From Lasioglossum baleicum (taxonomy: Eukaryota > Arthropoda > Insecta > Hymenoptera > Halictidae), in NCBI RefSeq assembly GCF_051020765.1, contig NW_027469576.1:1-64000 (forward strand): a DNA stretch of 64,000 nt, given 5' to 3'. Numbering within the stretch: the first letter of the stretch is position 1; each line of letters starts with the position of its first letter. The notes under the pieces are model-generated. The model did not search any database, was not told the origin of the DNA, and worked only from the letters and a program-made list of their open reading frames with translations. This document shows positions 1 through 11,758 of this stretch, one piece after another. Made by a program: the position numbers and the translations under genes.

Positions 1-140
1 ATATTGCACTGAGCTATCACGCGGAACAGCCATCCCGCACAGAAATAAACCTGTGAAACGAAGAATCGTAGAATCTGATATAATATTGAATAAATCATGA
101 TCGTGCTTGCCGAATCGGAGTTTCTGTGTCAATTACGTAT

Positions 141-154
141 ATTTGCATGCAAAT
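141..154. repeat. Phased 14-bp palindrome (example)
   Basis: The sequence atttgcatgcaaat is perfectly self-complementary and sits at the same phase of the repeat, just before each monomer landmark. A large share of monomers carry it intact; others have one or two changes (gcaagc centre, attcgc left arm, gccaat right arm). Its right half, atgcaaat, is identical to the octamer bound by metazoan POU/Oct factors. Short dyad symmetries are also known to be enriched in centromeric satellites that lack CENP-B boxes. Any function here is inference. Confidence 0.75.
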
Positions 155-302
155 GCACTGATCGAGCACGCGAAACAGCGATTCCGCACTGAAATTCACT
201 TGTGAAACGACGAATCGTCGAATCTGACATAAACTTGAATCAATCGTGTCCGTGCTTGTTGAATCGGTGTTTCTGTGCCAATTTCGCATATTTGCAAGCA
301 AA
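154..302. repeat. Exemplar monomer, family IV
   Basis: Reads gattccgcactgaaattcac, then ttgtgaaacgacgaatcgtc and the central segment cataaacttgaatcaatc, with gtgcttgttgaatcggtg instead of cttgccgaatcggag. The stretch gacgaatcgtc is an 11-base interrupted palindrome (arms gacga and tcgtc). A later sub-variant reads gaaaccacaaatcg with gcttgtcgaatcggtg and is frequent from 18.5 kb onward; another reads gacaaaaacttg. Family IV shares its central segment with family V. Confidence 0.82.
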
Positions 303-451
303 TGAACTGATTTAGCACGCGGAACAGCGATCCCGCACAGAAATAGACTTGTGAAACGGAGAATCGTAGAATCTGATGTAATATTGAATAAATCGTGTCC
401 GTGGCTGCCGAATCGGAGTTTCTGTGCTAATTTCGCATATTCGCTTGCAAA

Positions 452-600
452 TGCACTGAGCTATCACGCGGAACAGCCATCCCGCACAGAAATACACCTG
501 TGAAACGAAGAATCGTAGAATCTGATGTAATATTGAATAAATCGTGTCCGTGCTTGTTGAATCGGTGTTTCTGTGCCAATTTCGCATATTTGCAAGCAAA
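452..600. repeat. Exemplar monomer, family I subtype with ccatcccgc
   Basis: Begins tgcactgagctatcacgcgg and is marked by the substitution giving gccatcccgc and by acctgtgaaacg. The central segment is the family I form, gatgtaatattg. It almost always follows a monomer ending attcgcttgcaaa. Because it recurs at many HOR positions (for example 1048, 7008, 14009, 9107, 38742), it is a good landmark for aligning copies. Copies at 1048, 3432, 7604, 14605 and 15946 share the extra variant gatgtagtattg, which ties those copies together by descent. Confidence 0.82.
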
Positions 601-749
601 TGAACTGATTTAGCACGCGGAACAGCGATCCCGCACAGAAATAGACTTGTGAAACGGAGAATCGTAGAATCTGATGTAATATTGAATAAATCGTGTCCGT
701 GCCTGCCGAATCGGAGTTTCTGTGCCAATTTCGCATATTTGCAAGCAAA
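601..749. repeat. Exemplar monomer, family I
   Basis: Begins tgaactgatttagcacgcgg and carries gatcccgcacagaaatag, acttgtgaaacggag, and the central segment gatgtaatattgaataaat followed by gtccgtgc. It is the commonest family in the first 17 kb and persists throughout. Subtypes read gaaagagcg instead of ggaacagcg after cacgc, and gaagaatcg or gatgaatcg in place of ggagaatcg. It normally follows a monomer ending tttgcaagcaaa, so its diagnostic variants extend across the monomer border. The 14-bp palindrome centre is gcaagc here, so the dyad is imperfect. Confidence 0.85.
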
Positions 750-1196
750 TGAACTGATTTAGCACGCGGAACAGCGATCCCGCACAGAAATAGACTTGTG
801 AAACGGAGAATCGTAGAATCTGATGTAATATTGAATAAATCGTGTCTGTGCCTGCCGAATCGGAGTTTCTGTGCCAATTTCGCATATTTGCAAGCAAATG
901 AACTGATTTAGCACGCGAAAGAGCGATCCCGCACAGAAATAGACTTGTGAAACGAAGAATCGTAGAATCTGATGTAATATTGAATAAATCGTGTCCGTGC
1001 ATGCCGAATCGGAGTTTCTGTGCTAATTTCGCATATTCGCTTGCAAATGCACTGAGCTATCACGCGGAACAGCCATCCCGCACAGAAATAGACCTGTGAA
1101 ACGAAGAATCGTAGAATCTGATGTAGTATTGAATAAATCGTGATCGTGCTTGCCGAATCGGAGTTTCTGTGTCAATTTCGTATATTTGCATGCAAA

Positions 1197-1345
1197 TGCA
1201 CTGATCTAGCACGCGAAACAGCGATTCCGCACTGAAATACACTTCTGAAACGAAGAATCGTCGAATCTGACATAAGGTCGAATAAATCGTGACCGTTCTT
1301 GCCGAATCGGAGTTTCTGTCCCAATTTCGCATATTCGCATGCAAA
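1197..1345. repeat. Exemplar monomer, family II
   Basis: Begins tgcactgatctagcacgcg and reads gattccgcactgaaatacac, cttctgaaacgaag, then the central segment gacataaggtcgaataaat followed by gaccg. Sub-variants replace aaatacac with aaatactc (20902, 24628, 30887, 38934 and others) or aaacacac (9879, 21650, 25225 and others). Each sub-variant keeps the same neighbours, so they mark separate HOR lineages. This exemplar carries the accompanying change tctgtcccaatttc, seen otherwise only at a few copies (about 3.7, 7.87, 14.88 and 61.5 kb). Confidence 0.83.
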
Positions 1346-2090
1346 TGGACTGAGCTATCACGCGGAACAGCGATCCCGCACAGAAATAGACTTGTGAAAC
1401 GGAGAATCGTAGAATCTGATGTAATATTGAATAAATCGTGTCCGTGCTTGCCGAATCGGAGTTTTTGTGCCAATTTCGCATATTTGCAAGCAAATGAACT
1501 GATTTAGCACGCGAAAGAGCGATCCCGCACAGAAATAGACTTGTGAAACGATGAATCGTAGAATCTGATGTAATATTGAATAAATGGTGTCCGTGCATGC
1601 CGAATCGGAGTTTCTGTGCTAATTTCGCATATTCGCTTGCAAATGCACTGAGCTATCACGCGAAACAGCGATTCCGCACTGAAATTCACTTGTGAAACGA
1701 CGAATCGTCGAATCTGACAAAAACTTGAATCAATCGTGTCCGTGCTTGTTGAATCGGTGTTTCTGTGCCAATTTAGCATATTTGCAAGCAAATGAACTGA
1801 TTTAGCACGCGAAAGAGCGATCCCGCACAGAAATAGACTTGTGAAACGAAGAATCGTAGAATCTGATGTAATATTGAATAAATCGTGATCGTGCTTGCCA
1901 AATCGGAGTTTCTGTGTCAATTTCGTATATTTGCATACAAATGCACTGATCGAGCACGCGAAACAGCGATTCCGCACTGAAATTCACTTGTGAAACGACG
2001 AATCGTCGAATCTTACATAAACTTGAATCAATCGTGTCCGTGCTTGTCGAATCGGTGTTTCTGTGCCGGTTTCGCATATTTGCATGCAAA

Positions 2091-2239
2091 TGAACTGATC
2101 TAGCACGCGAAACAGCGATTCCGCCCTGAAATACACTTCTGAAACGAAAAACCGTCGAATCTGACATAAGGTCGAATAAATCGTGTCCGTGCTTGTTGAA
2201 TCGGTGTTTCTGTGCCACTTTCGCATATTTGCATGCAAA
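2091..2239. repeat. Exemplar monomer, family VII
   Basis: Marked by gattccgccctgaaatac, gaaaaaccgtcg, gcttgttgaatcggtg and the 3' block tgccactttcgc. Its first part resembles family II, while its 3' part resembles family IV apart from the cactttcgc change, so it may itself be an old hybrid. It recurs once per HOR between 18 and 58 kb (about 18.6, 23.1, 26.7, 29.2, 31.7, 35.3, 36.1, 41.9, 43.5, 53.0 and 58.1 kb) and is nearly always preceded by a family IV monomer with tgtgccgatttcgc. Confidence 0.8.
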
Positions 2240-2388
2240 TGAACTGATCTAGCACGTGGAACAGCGATCCTGCACAGAAATACACTTCTGAAACGAAGAA
2301 CCGTCGAATCTGACATAAGGTCGAATAAATCGTGACCGTGCTCGCCGAATCGGAGTTTCTGTGTCAATTTCGCATATTTGCATGCAAA
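2240..2388. repeat. Exemplar monomer, family VI
   Basis: Marked by ctagcacgtggaacag, gatcctgcacag, gaagaaccgtcg and gtgctcgccg, with the cataaggtcgaataaat central segment also seen in family II. Usually followed by a monomer starting gagctatcacccgg. Found at about 8.35, 10.9, 18.9, 23.7, 29.95, 32.49, 36.8, 45.0 and 51.0 kb. In the 37-38 kb staircase its 3' half is fused to other families, which marks crossover products. Confidence 0.8.
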
Positions 2389-2686
2389 TGCACTGAGCTA
2401 TCACCCGGAACAGCGATCCCGCACAGAAATACATTTCTGAAACGAAGAATCGTCGAATCTGACATAAGCCCGAATAAATCGTGATCGTGCTTGCCGAATC
2501 GGAGTTTCTGTGCCAATTTCGCATATTCGCATGCCAATGCACAGAGCTATCACGCGGAACAGCGATTCCGCACTGAAATTCACTTGTGAAACGACGAATC
2601 GTCGAATCTGACATAAACTTGAATCAATCGTGTCCGTGCTTGTTGAATCGGTGTTTCTGTGACAATTTCGCATATTTGCAAGCAAA

Positions 2687-4681
2687 TGAACTGATTTAGC
2701 ACGCGGAACAGCGATCCCGCACAGAAATAGACTTGTGAAACGGAGAATCGTAGAATCTGATGTAATATTGAATAAATCGTGTCCGTGGCTGCCGAATCGG
2801 AGTTTCTGTGCTAATTTCGCATATTCGCTTGCAAATGCACTGAGCTATCACGCGGAACAGCCATCCCGCACAGAAATACACCTGTCAAACGAAGAATCGT
2901 AGAATCTGATGTAATATTGAATAAATCGTGTCCGTGCTTGTTGAATCGGTGTTTCTGTGCCAATTTCGCATATTTGCAAGCAAATGAACTGATTTAGCAC
3001 GCGGAACAGCGATCCCGCACAGAAATAGACTTGTGAAACGGAGAATCGTAGAATCTGATGTAATATTGAATAAATCGTGTCCGTGCCTGCCGAATCGGAG
3101 TTTCTGTGCCAATTTCGCATATTTGCAAGCAAATGAACTGATTTAGCACGCGGAACAGCGATCCCGCACAGAAATAGACTTGTGAAACGGAGAATCGTAG
3201 AATCTGATGTAATATTGAATAAATCGTGTCTGTGCCTGCCGAATCGGAGTTTCTGTGCCAATTTCGCATATTTGCAAGCAAATGAACTGATTTAGCACGC
3301 GAAAGAGCGATCCCGCACAGAAATAGACTTGTGAAACGAAGAATCGTAGAATCTGATGTAATATTGAATAAATCGTGTCCGTGCATGCCGAATCGGAGTT
3401 TCTGTGCTAATTTCGCATATTCGCTTGCAAATGCACTGAGCTATCACGCGGAACAGCCATCCCGCACAGAAATAGACCTGTGAAACGAAGAATCGTAGAA
3501 TCTGATGTAGTATTGAATAAATCGTGATCGTGCTTGCCGAATCGGAGTTTCTGTGTCAATTTCGTATATTTGCATGCAAATGCACTGATCTAGCACGCGA
3601 AACAGCGATTCCGCACTGAAATACACTTCTGAAACGAAGAATCGTCGAATCTGACATAAGGTCGAATAAATCGTGACCGTTCTTGCCGAATCGGAGTTTC
3701 TGTCCCAATTTCGCATATTCGCATGCAAATGGACTGAGCTATCACGCGGAACAGCGATCCCGCACAGAAATAGACTTGTGAAACGGAGAATCGTAGAATC
3801 TGATGTAATATTGAATAAATCGTGTCCGTGCTTGCCGAATCGGAGTTTTTGTGCCAATTTCGCATATTTGCAAGCAAATGAACTGATTTAGCACGCGAAA
3901 GAGCGATCCCGCACAGAAATAGACTTGTGAAACGATGAATCGTAGAATCTGATGTAATATTGAATAAATGGTGTCCGTGCATGCCGAATCGGAGTTTCTG
4001 TGCTAATTTCGCATATTCGCTTGCAAATGCACTGAGCTATCACGCGAAACAGCGATTCCGCACTGAAATTCACTTGTGAAACGACGAATCGTCGAATCTG
4101 ACAAAAACTTGAATCAATCGTGTCCGTGCTTGTTGAATCGGTGTTTCTGTGCCAATTTAGCATATTTGCAAGCAAATGAACTGATTTAGCACGCGAAAGA
4201 GCGATCCCGCACAGAAATAGACTTGTGAAACGAAGAATCGTAGAATCTGATGTAATATTGAATAAATCGTGATCGTGCTTGCCAAATCGGAGTTTCTGTG
4301 TCAATTTCGTATATTTGCATACAAATGCACTGATCGAGCACGCGAAACAGCGATTCCGCACTGAAATTCACTTGTGAAACGACGAATCGTCGAATCTTAC
4401 ATAAACTTGAATCAATCGTGTCCGTGCTTGTCGAATCGGTGTTTCTGTGCCGGTTTCGCATATTTGCATGCAAATGAACTGATCTAGCACGCGAAACAGC
4501 GATTCCGCCCTGAAATACACTTCTGAAACGAAAAACCGTCGAATCTGACATAAGGTCGAATAAATCGTGTCCGTGCTTGTTGAATCGGTGTTTCTGTGCC
4601 ACTTTCGCATATTTGCATGCAAATGAACTGATCTAGCACGTGGAACAGCGATCCTGCACAGAAATACACTTCTGAAACGAA
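2687..4681. repeat. 16-monomer HOR, copy 2 (about 13.4 monomers)
   Basis: Near-identical to 303-2297. The only difference I noticed is gtcaaacg at 2884 against gtgaaacg at 500. The match ends near 4682, where this copy reads gaagaatcgtcg with catgaggtc and copy 1 reads gaagaaccgtcg with cataaggtc. High identity between adjacent copies indicates a recent unequal exchange or replication-based duplication. Confidence 0.88.
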
Positions 4682-4772
4682 GAATCGTCGAATCTGACAT
4701 GAGGTCAAATAAATCGTGACCGTGCTCGCCGAATCGGAGTTTCTGTGCCAATTTCGTATATTTGCATGCAAA

Positions 4773-4921
4773 TGCACTGATATAGCACGCGAAACAGTGA
4801 TTCCGCACAGAAAATCACTTGTGAAACGAAGAATCGTAAAATCTGACATAAACTTGAATCAATCGTGTGCGTGCTTATTGAATCGGAGTTTCTGTGCCAA
4901 TTTCGTATATTTGCATGCAAA
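4773..4921. repeat. Exemplar monomer, family V
   Basis: Distinguished by gatatagcacgcg at the start, acagtgattccgcac, agaaaatcacttgtg, cgtaaaatctgac and gtgtgcgtgcttattg. Occurs singly rather than in runs, for example at about 11.33, 23.55, 26.08, 28.77, 29.81, 32.34, 34.73, 40.39, 42.92, 44.86 and 52.46 kb. A sub-variant with cttatcgaatcgg is limited to 36.75, 48.23 and 50.9 kb. Since it usually appears once per HOR, it is a practical ruler for HOR length. Confidence 0.83.
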
Positions 4922-7900
4922 TGAACTGATCTAGCACGCGAAACAGCAATACCGCACTGAAATACACTTCTGAAACGAAGAATCGTCGAATCTGACATAA
5001 GGTCGAATAAATCGTGTCCGTGCTTGCCGAATCGGAGTTTCTGTGCCAATTTCGCATATTTGCAAGCAAATGAACTGATTTAGCACGCGAAAGAGCGATC
5101 CCGCACAGAAATAGACTTGTGAAACGAAGAATCGTCGAATCTGACATAAGCCCGAATAAATCGTGATCGTGCTTGCCGAATCGGAGTTTCTGTGCCAATT
5201 TCGCATATTCGCATGACAATGCACTGAGCTATCACGCGGAACAGCGATCCCGCACAGAAATACACATCTGAAACGAAGAATCGTCGAATCTGACATGAGG
5301 TCAAATAAATCGTGACCGTGCTCGCCGAATCGGAGTTTCTGTGCCAATTTAGTATATTTGCATGCAAATGAACTGATCTAGCACGCGGAACAGCGATCCC
5401 GCACAGAAATAGACTTGTGAAACGGAGAATCGTAGAATCTGATGTAATATTGAATAAATCGTGTCCGTGCTTGCCGAATGGGAGTTTCTGTGCTAATTTC
5501 GCATATTCGCTTGCAAATGCACTGAGCTATCACGCGGAACAGCCATCCCGCACAGAAATAGACCTGTGAAACGAAGAATCGTAGAATCTGATGTAATATT
5601 GAATAAATCGTGATCGTGCTTGCCGAATCGGAGTTTCTGTGTCAATTTCGTATATTTGCATGCAAATGCACTGATCTAGCAGGCGAAACAGCGATTCCGC
5701 ACTGAAATACACTTCTGAAACGAAGAATCGTCGAATCTGACATAAGGTCGAATAAATCGTGACCGTGCTTGCCGAATCGGAGTTTCTGTGCCAATTTCGC
5801 ATATTCGCTTGCAAATGCACTGAGCTATCACGCGGAACAGCGATCCCGCACAGAAATAGACTTGTGAAACGGAGAATCGTAGAATCTGATGTAATATTGA
5901 ATAAATCGTGTCCGTGCTTGCCGAATCGGAGTTTCTGTGCCAATTTCGCATATTTGCAAGCAAATGAACTGATTTAGCACGCGAAAGAGCGATCCCGCAC
6001 AGAAATAGACTTGTGAAACGATGAATCGTAGAATCTGATGTAATATTGAATAAATCGTGTCCGTGCATGCCGAATCGGAATTTCTGTGCCAATTTCGCAT
6101 ATTCGCATGCAAATGCACTGATCTAGCACGCGAAACAGCGATTCCGCACTGAAATTCACTTGTGAAACCACAAATCGTCGAATCTGACATAAACTTGAAT
6201 AAATCGTGATCGTGCTTGCCGAATCGGAGTTTCTGTGCCAATTTCGCATATTCGCATGCCAATGCACTGAGCTATCACGCGGAACAGCGATCCCGCACAG
6301 AAATACACTTCTGAAACGAAGAATCGTCGAATCTGACATGAGGTCAAATAAATCGTGACCGTGCTCGCCGAATCGGAGTTTCTGTGTCAATTTCGCATAT
6401 TTGCAAGCAAATGAACTGATTTAGCACGCGAAAGAGCGATCCCGCTCAGAAATAGACTTGTGAAACGATGAATCGTAGAATCTGATGTAATATTGAATAA
6501 ATCGTGTCCGTGCATGCCGAATCGGAGTTTCTGTGCTAATTTCGCATATTCGCTTGCAAATGCACTGAGCTATCACGCGGAACAGCCATCCCGCACAGAA
6601 ATAAACCTGTGAAACGAAGAATCGTAGAATCTGATATAATATTGAATAAATCATGATCGTGCTTGCCGAATCGGAGTTTCTGTGTCAATTACGTATATTT
6701 GCATGCAAATGCACTGATCGAGCACGCGAAACAGCGATTCCGCACTGAAATTCACTTGTGAAACGACGAATCGTCGAATCTGACATAAACTTGAATCAAT
6801 CGTGTCCGTGCTTGTTGAATCGGTGTTTCTGTGCCAATTTCGCATATTTGCAAGCAAATGAACTGATTTAGCACGCGGAACAGCGATCCCGCACAGAAAT
6901 AGACTTGTGAAACGGAGAATCGTAGAATCTGATGTAATATTGAATAAATCGTGTCCGTGGCTGCCGAATCGGAGTTTCTGTGCTAATTTCGCATATTCGC
7001 TTGCAAATGCACTGAGCTATCACGCGGAACAGCCATCCCGCACAGAAATACACCTGTGAAACGAAGAATCGTAGAATCTGATGTAATATTGAATAAATCG
7101 TGTCCGTGCTTGTTGAATCGGTGTTTCTGTGCCAATTTCGCATATTTGCAAGCAAATGAACTGATTTAGCACGCGGAACAGCGATCCCGCACAGAAATAG
7201 ACTTGTGAAACGGAGAATCGTAGAATCTGATGTAATATTGAATAAATCGTGTCCGTGCCTGCCGAATCGGAGTTTCTGTGCCAATTTCGCATATTTGCAA
7301 GCAAATGAACTGATTTAGCACGCGGAACAGCGATCCCGCACAGAAATAGACTTGTGAAACGGAGAATCGTAGAATCTGATGTAATATTGAATAAATCGTG
7401 TCTGTGCCTGCCGAATCGGAGTTTCTGTGCCAATTTCGCATATTTGCAAGCAAATGAACTGATTTAGCACGCGAAAGAGCGATCCCGCACAGAAATAGAC
7501 TTGTGAAACGAAGAATCGTAGAATCTGATGTAATATTGAATAAATCGTGTCCGTGCATGCCGAATCGGAGTTTCTGTGCTAATTTCGCATATTCGCTTGC
7601 AAATGCACTGAGCTATCACGCGGAACAGCCATCCCGCACAGAAATAGACCTGTGAAACGAAGAATCGTAGAATCTGATGTAGTATTGAATAAATCGTGAT
7701 CGTGCTTGCCGAATCGGAGTTTCTGTGTCAATTTCGTATATTTGCATGCAAATGCACTGATCTAGCACGCGAAACAGCGATTCCGCACTGAAATACACTT
7801 CTGAAACGAAGAATCGTCGAATCTGACATAAGGTCGAATAAATCGTGACCGTTCTTGCCGAATCGGAGTTTCTGTCCCAATTTCGCATATTCGCATGCAA

Positions 7901-10900
7901 ATGGACTGAGCTATCACGCGGAACAGCGATCCCGCACAGAAATAGACTTGTGAAACGGAGAATCGTAGAATCCGAGGTAATATTGAATAAATCGTGTCCG
8001 TGCTTGCCGAATCGGTGTTTCTGTGCCAATTTCGCATATTTGCAAGCAAATGAACTGATTTAGCACGCGAAAGAGCGATCCCGCACAGAAATAGACTTGT
8101 GAAACGAAGAATCGTAGAATCTGATGTAATATTGAATAAATCGTGTCCGTGCATGCCGAATCGGAGTTTCTGTGCCAATTTCGCATATTTGCAAGCAAAT
8201 GAACTGATTTAGCACGCGAAAGAGCGATCCCGCACAGAAATAGACTTGTGAAACGAAGAATCGTAGAATCTGATGTAATATTGAATAAATCGTGATCGTG
8301 CTCGCCGAATCGGAGTTTCTGTGCCAATTTCGTATATTTGCATGCAAATGCACTGATCTAGCACGTGGAACAGCGATCCTGCACAGAAATACACTTCTGA
8401 AACGAAGAACCGTCGAATCTGACATAAGGTCGAATAAATCGTGACCGTGCTCGCCGAATCGGAGTTTCTGTGTCAATTTCGCATATTTGCATGCAAATGC
8501 ACTGAGCTATCACCCGGAACAGCGATCCCGCACAGAAATACACTTCTGAAACGAAGAATCGTCGAATCTGACATAAGCCCGAATAAATCGTGATCGTGCT
8601 TGCCGAATCGGAGTTTCTGTGCCAATTTCGCATATTCGCATGCCAATGCACTGAGCTATCACGCGGAACAGTGATCCCGCACAGAAATACACATCTGAAA
8701 CGAAGAATCGTCGAATCTGACATGAGGTCAAATAAATCGTGACCGTGCTCGCCGAATCGGAGTTTCTGTGCCAATTTAGTATATTTGCATGCAAATGAAC
8801 TGATCTAGCACGCGAAACAGCGATACCGCACTGAAATACACTTCTGAAATGAAGAATCGTCGAATCTGACATAAGGTCGAATAAATCGTGTCCGTGCTTG
8901 CCGAATCGGAGTTTCTGTGCCAATTTCGCATATTTGCAAGCAAATGAACTGATTTAGCACGCGAAAGAGCGATCCCGCACAGAAATAGACTTGTGAAACG
9001 ATGAATCGTAGAATCTGATGTAATATTGAGTAAATCGTGTCCGTGCATGCCGAATCGGAGTTTCTGTGCTAATTTCGGATATTCGCTTGCAAATGCACTG
9101 AGCTATCACGCGGAACAGCCATCCCGCACAGAAATAGACCTGTGAAACGAAGAATCGTAGAATCTGATGTAATATTGAATAAATCGTGATCGTGCTTGCC
9201 GAATCGGAGTTTCTGTGTCAATTTCGTATATTTGCATGCAAATGCACTGATCTAGCACGCGAAACAGCGATTCCGCACTGAAATACTCTTCTGAAACGAA
9301 GAATCGTCGAATCTGACATAAGGTCGAATAAATCGTGACCGTGCTTGCCGAATCGGAGTTTCTGTGCCAATTTCGCATATTCGCTTGCAAATGCACTGAG
9401 CTATCACGCGGAACAGCGATCCCGCACAGAAATAGACTTGTGAAACGGAGAATCGTAGAATCTGATGTAATATTGAATAAATCGTGTCCGTGCTTGCCGA
9501 ATCGGAGTTTCTGTGAAAATTTCGCATATTTGCAAGCACATGAACTGATTTAGCACGCGAAAGAGCGATCCCGCACAGAAATAGACTTGTGAAACGATGA
9601 ATCGTAGAATCTGGTGTAATATTGAATAAATCGTGTCCGTGCATGCCGAATCGGAGTTTCTGTGCTAATTTCGCATATTCGCTTGCAAATGCACTGTGCT
9701 ATCACGCGGAACAGCCATCCCGCACAGAAATAGACCTGTGAAACGAAGAATCGTAGAATCTGATGTAATATTGAATAAATCGTGATCGTGCTTGCCGAAT
9801 CGGAGTTTCTGTGTCAATTCCGTATATTTGCATGCAAATGCAATGATCTAGCACGCGAAACAGCGATTCCGCACTGAAACACACTTCTGAAACGAAGAAT
9901 CGTCGAATCTGACATAAGGTCGAATAAATCGTGACCGTGCTTGCCGAATCGGAGTTTCTGAGCCAATTTCGCATATTCGCATGCAAATGCACTGAGCTAT
10001 CACGCGGAACAGCGATCCCGCACAGAAATAGACTTGTGAAACGGAGAATCGTAGAATCTGATGTAATATTGAATAAATCGTGTCCGTGCTTGCCGAATCG
10101 GAGTTTTTGTGCCAATTTCGCATATTTGCAAGCAAATGAACTGATTTAGCACGCGAAAGAGCGATCCCGCACAGAAATAGACTTGTGAAACGATGAATCG
10201 TAGAATCTGATGTAATATTGAATAAATGGTGTCCGTGCATGCCGAATCGGAGTTTCTGTGCTAATTTCGCATATTCGCTTGCAAATGCACTGAGCTATCA
10301 CGCGAAACAGCGATTCCGCACTGAAATTCACTTGTGAAACGACGAATCGTCGAATCTGACAAAAACTTGAATCAATCGTGTCCGTGCTTGTTGAATCGGT
10401 GTTTCTGTGCCAATTTAGCATATTTGCAAGCAAATGAACTGATTTAGCACGCGAAAGAGCGATCCCGCACAGAAATAGACTTGTGAAACGAAGAATCGTA
10501 GAATCTGATGTAATATTGAATAAATCGTGATCGTGCTTGCCAAATCGGAGTTTCTGTGTCAATTTCGTATATTTGCATACAAATGCACTGATCGAGCACG
10601 CGAAACAGCGATTCCGCACTGAAATTCACTTGTGAAACGACGAATCGTCGAATCTTACATAAACTTGAATCAATCGTGTCCGTGCTTGTCGAATCGGTGT
10701 TTCTGTGCCGGTTTCGCATATTTGCATGCAAATGAACTGATCTAGCACGCGAAACAGCGATTCCGCCCTGAAATACACTTCTGAAACGAAAAACCGTCGA
10801 ATCTGACATAAGGTCGAATAAATCGTGTCCGTGCTTGTTGAATCGGTGTTTCTGTGCCACTTTCGCATATTTGCATGCAAATGAACTGATCTAGCACGTG

Positions 10901-10989
10901 GAACAGCGATCCTGCACAGAAATACACTTCTGAAACGAAGAACCGTCGAATCTGACATAAGTTCGAATAAATCGTGACCGTGCTCGCCG

Positions 10990-10998
10990 AATCGAGTT
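10990..10998. other. Single-base loss, gg to g
   Basis: Reads cgaatcgagtttc where every other monomer has cgaatcggagtttc. Shifts the phase of everything downstream by one base. A private substitution lies close by (gttcgaat for ggtcgaat at 10962). Confidence 0.85.
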
Positions 10999-11749
10999 TC
11001 TGTGTCAATTTCGCATATTTGCATGCAAATGCACTGAGCTATCACCCGGAACAGCGATCCCGCACAGAAATACATTTCTGAAACGAAGAATCGTCGAATC
11101 TGACATAAGCCCGAATAAATCGTGATCGTGCTTGCCGAATCGGAGTTTCTGTGCCAATTTCGCATATTCGCATGCCAATGCACAGAGCTATCACGCGGAA
11201 CAGCGATCCCGCACAGAAATACACTTCTGAAACGAAGAATCGTCGAATCTGACATGAGGTCAAATAAATCGTGACCGTGCTCGCCGAATCGGAGTTTCTG
11301 TGCCAATTTCGTATATTTGCATGCAAATGCACTGATATAGCACGCGAAACAGTGATTCCGCACAGAAAATCACTTGTGAAACGAAGAATCGTAAAATCTG
11401 ACATAAACTTGAATCAATCGTGTGCGTGCTTATTGAATCGGAGTTTCTGTGCCAATTTCGTATATTTGCATGCAAATGAACTGATCTAGCACGCGAAACA
11501 GCAATACCGCACTGAAATACACTTCTGAAACGAAGAATCGTCGAATCTGACATAAGGTCGAATAAATCGTGTCCGTGCTTGCCGAATCGGAGTTTCTGTG
11601 CCAATTTCGCATATTTGCAAGCAAATGAACTGATTTAGCACGCGAAAGAGCGATCCCGCACAGAAATAGACTTGTGAAACGAAGAATCGTCGAATCTGAC
11701 ATAAGCCCGAATAAATCGTGATCGTGCTTGCCGAATCGGAGTTTCTGTG

Positions 11750-11758
11750 CCAATTCGC
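11750..11758. other. Single-base loss, ttt to tt
   Basis: Reads gccaattcgcat against gccaatttcgcat elsewhere. Its position 760 bp from the loss near 10994, in an array otherwise almost free of length changes, is notable. Confidence 0.85.

Larger units (their letters stand above)
303..2686. repeat. 16-monomer HOR (2384 bp), copy 1
   Basis: The 16 monomers from 303 repeat in the same order and with the same private variants 2384 bp later (16 x 149). Shared marks include gtggctgccg (409 and 2793), gtgtctgtgcctgcc (843 and 3227), gatgtagtattg (1120 and 3504) and gccggtttcgc (2065 and 4449). The last monomer (2538-2686) is a hybrid: its left part matches a gagctatcacgcgg monomer with the rare tgcacagag start, and its right part matches the family IV monomer at 154. 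Confidence 0.9.
5..6560. repeat. 44-monomer block, copy A (6556 bp)
   Basis: The start (ccatcccgc, aaataaacctg, gatataatattg, aatcatgatcg) is repeated at 6561 and again at 13115, so the spacing is 44 x 149 and then 44 x 149 minus 2. Alignment with copy B is in pieces: about 5-1500 aligns at +6556, about 3700-4590 at +6258 (42 monomers), and about 4690-6660 at +6555 and then +6554. The block therefore gained and lost whole monomers internally after duplication. It contains the 16-monomer tandem pair. Confidence 0.85.

Noticed and set aside
1..14. Possible junction at the window start, where atat precedes tgcactgagc instead of caaa
   Set aside because: Only four bases are visible before the landmark. 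A deletion of about 11 bases (catatt joined to gcactg) is possible, but nothing upstream can be seen.
350..395. TATA-like promoter in the AT-rich gatgtaatattgaataaat segment
   Set aside because: It is present only in one group of families, has no associated initiator or gene, and other families replace it with cataaggtcg or cataagcccg. No support for a promoter.
10626..11363. A 245-codon minus-strand open frame
   Set aside because: It is long only because the single-base loss near 10994 shifts it past the usual stop. The longer frames at 11430-11921, 49363-49914 and 49628-50140 likewise span such losses.
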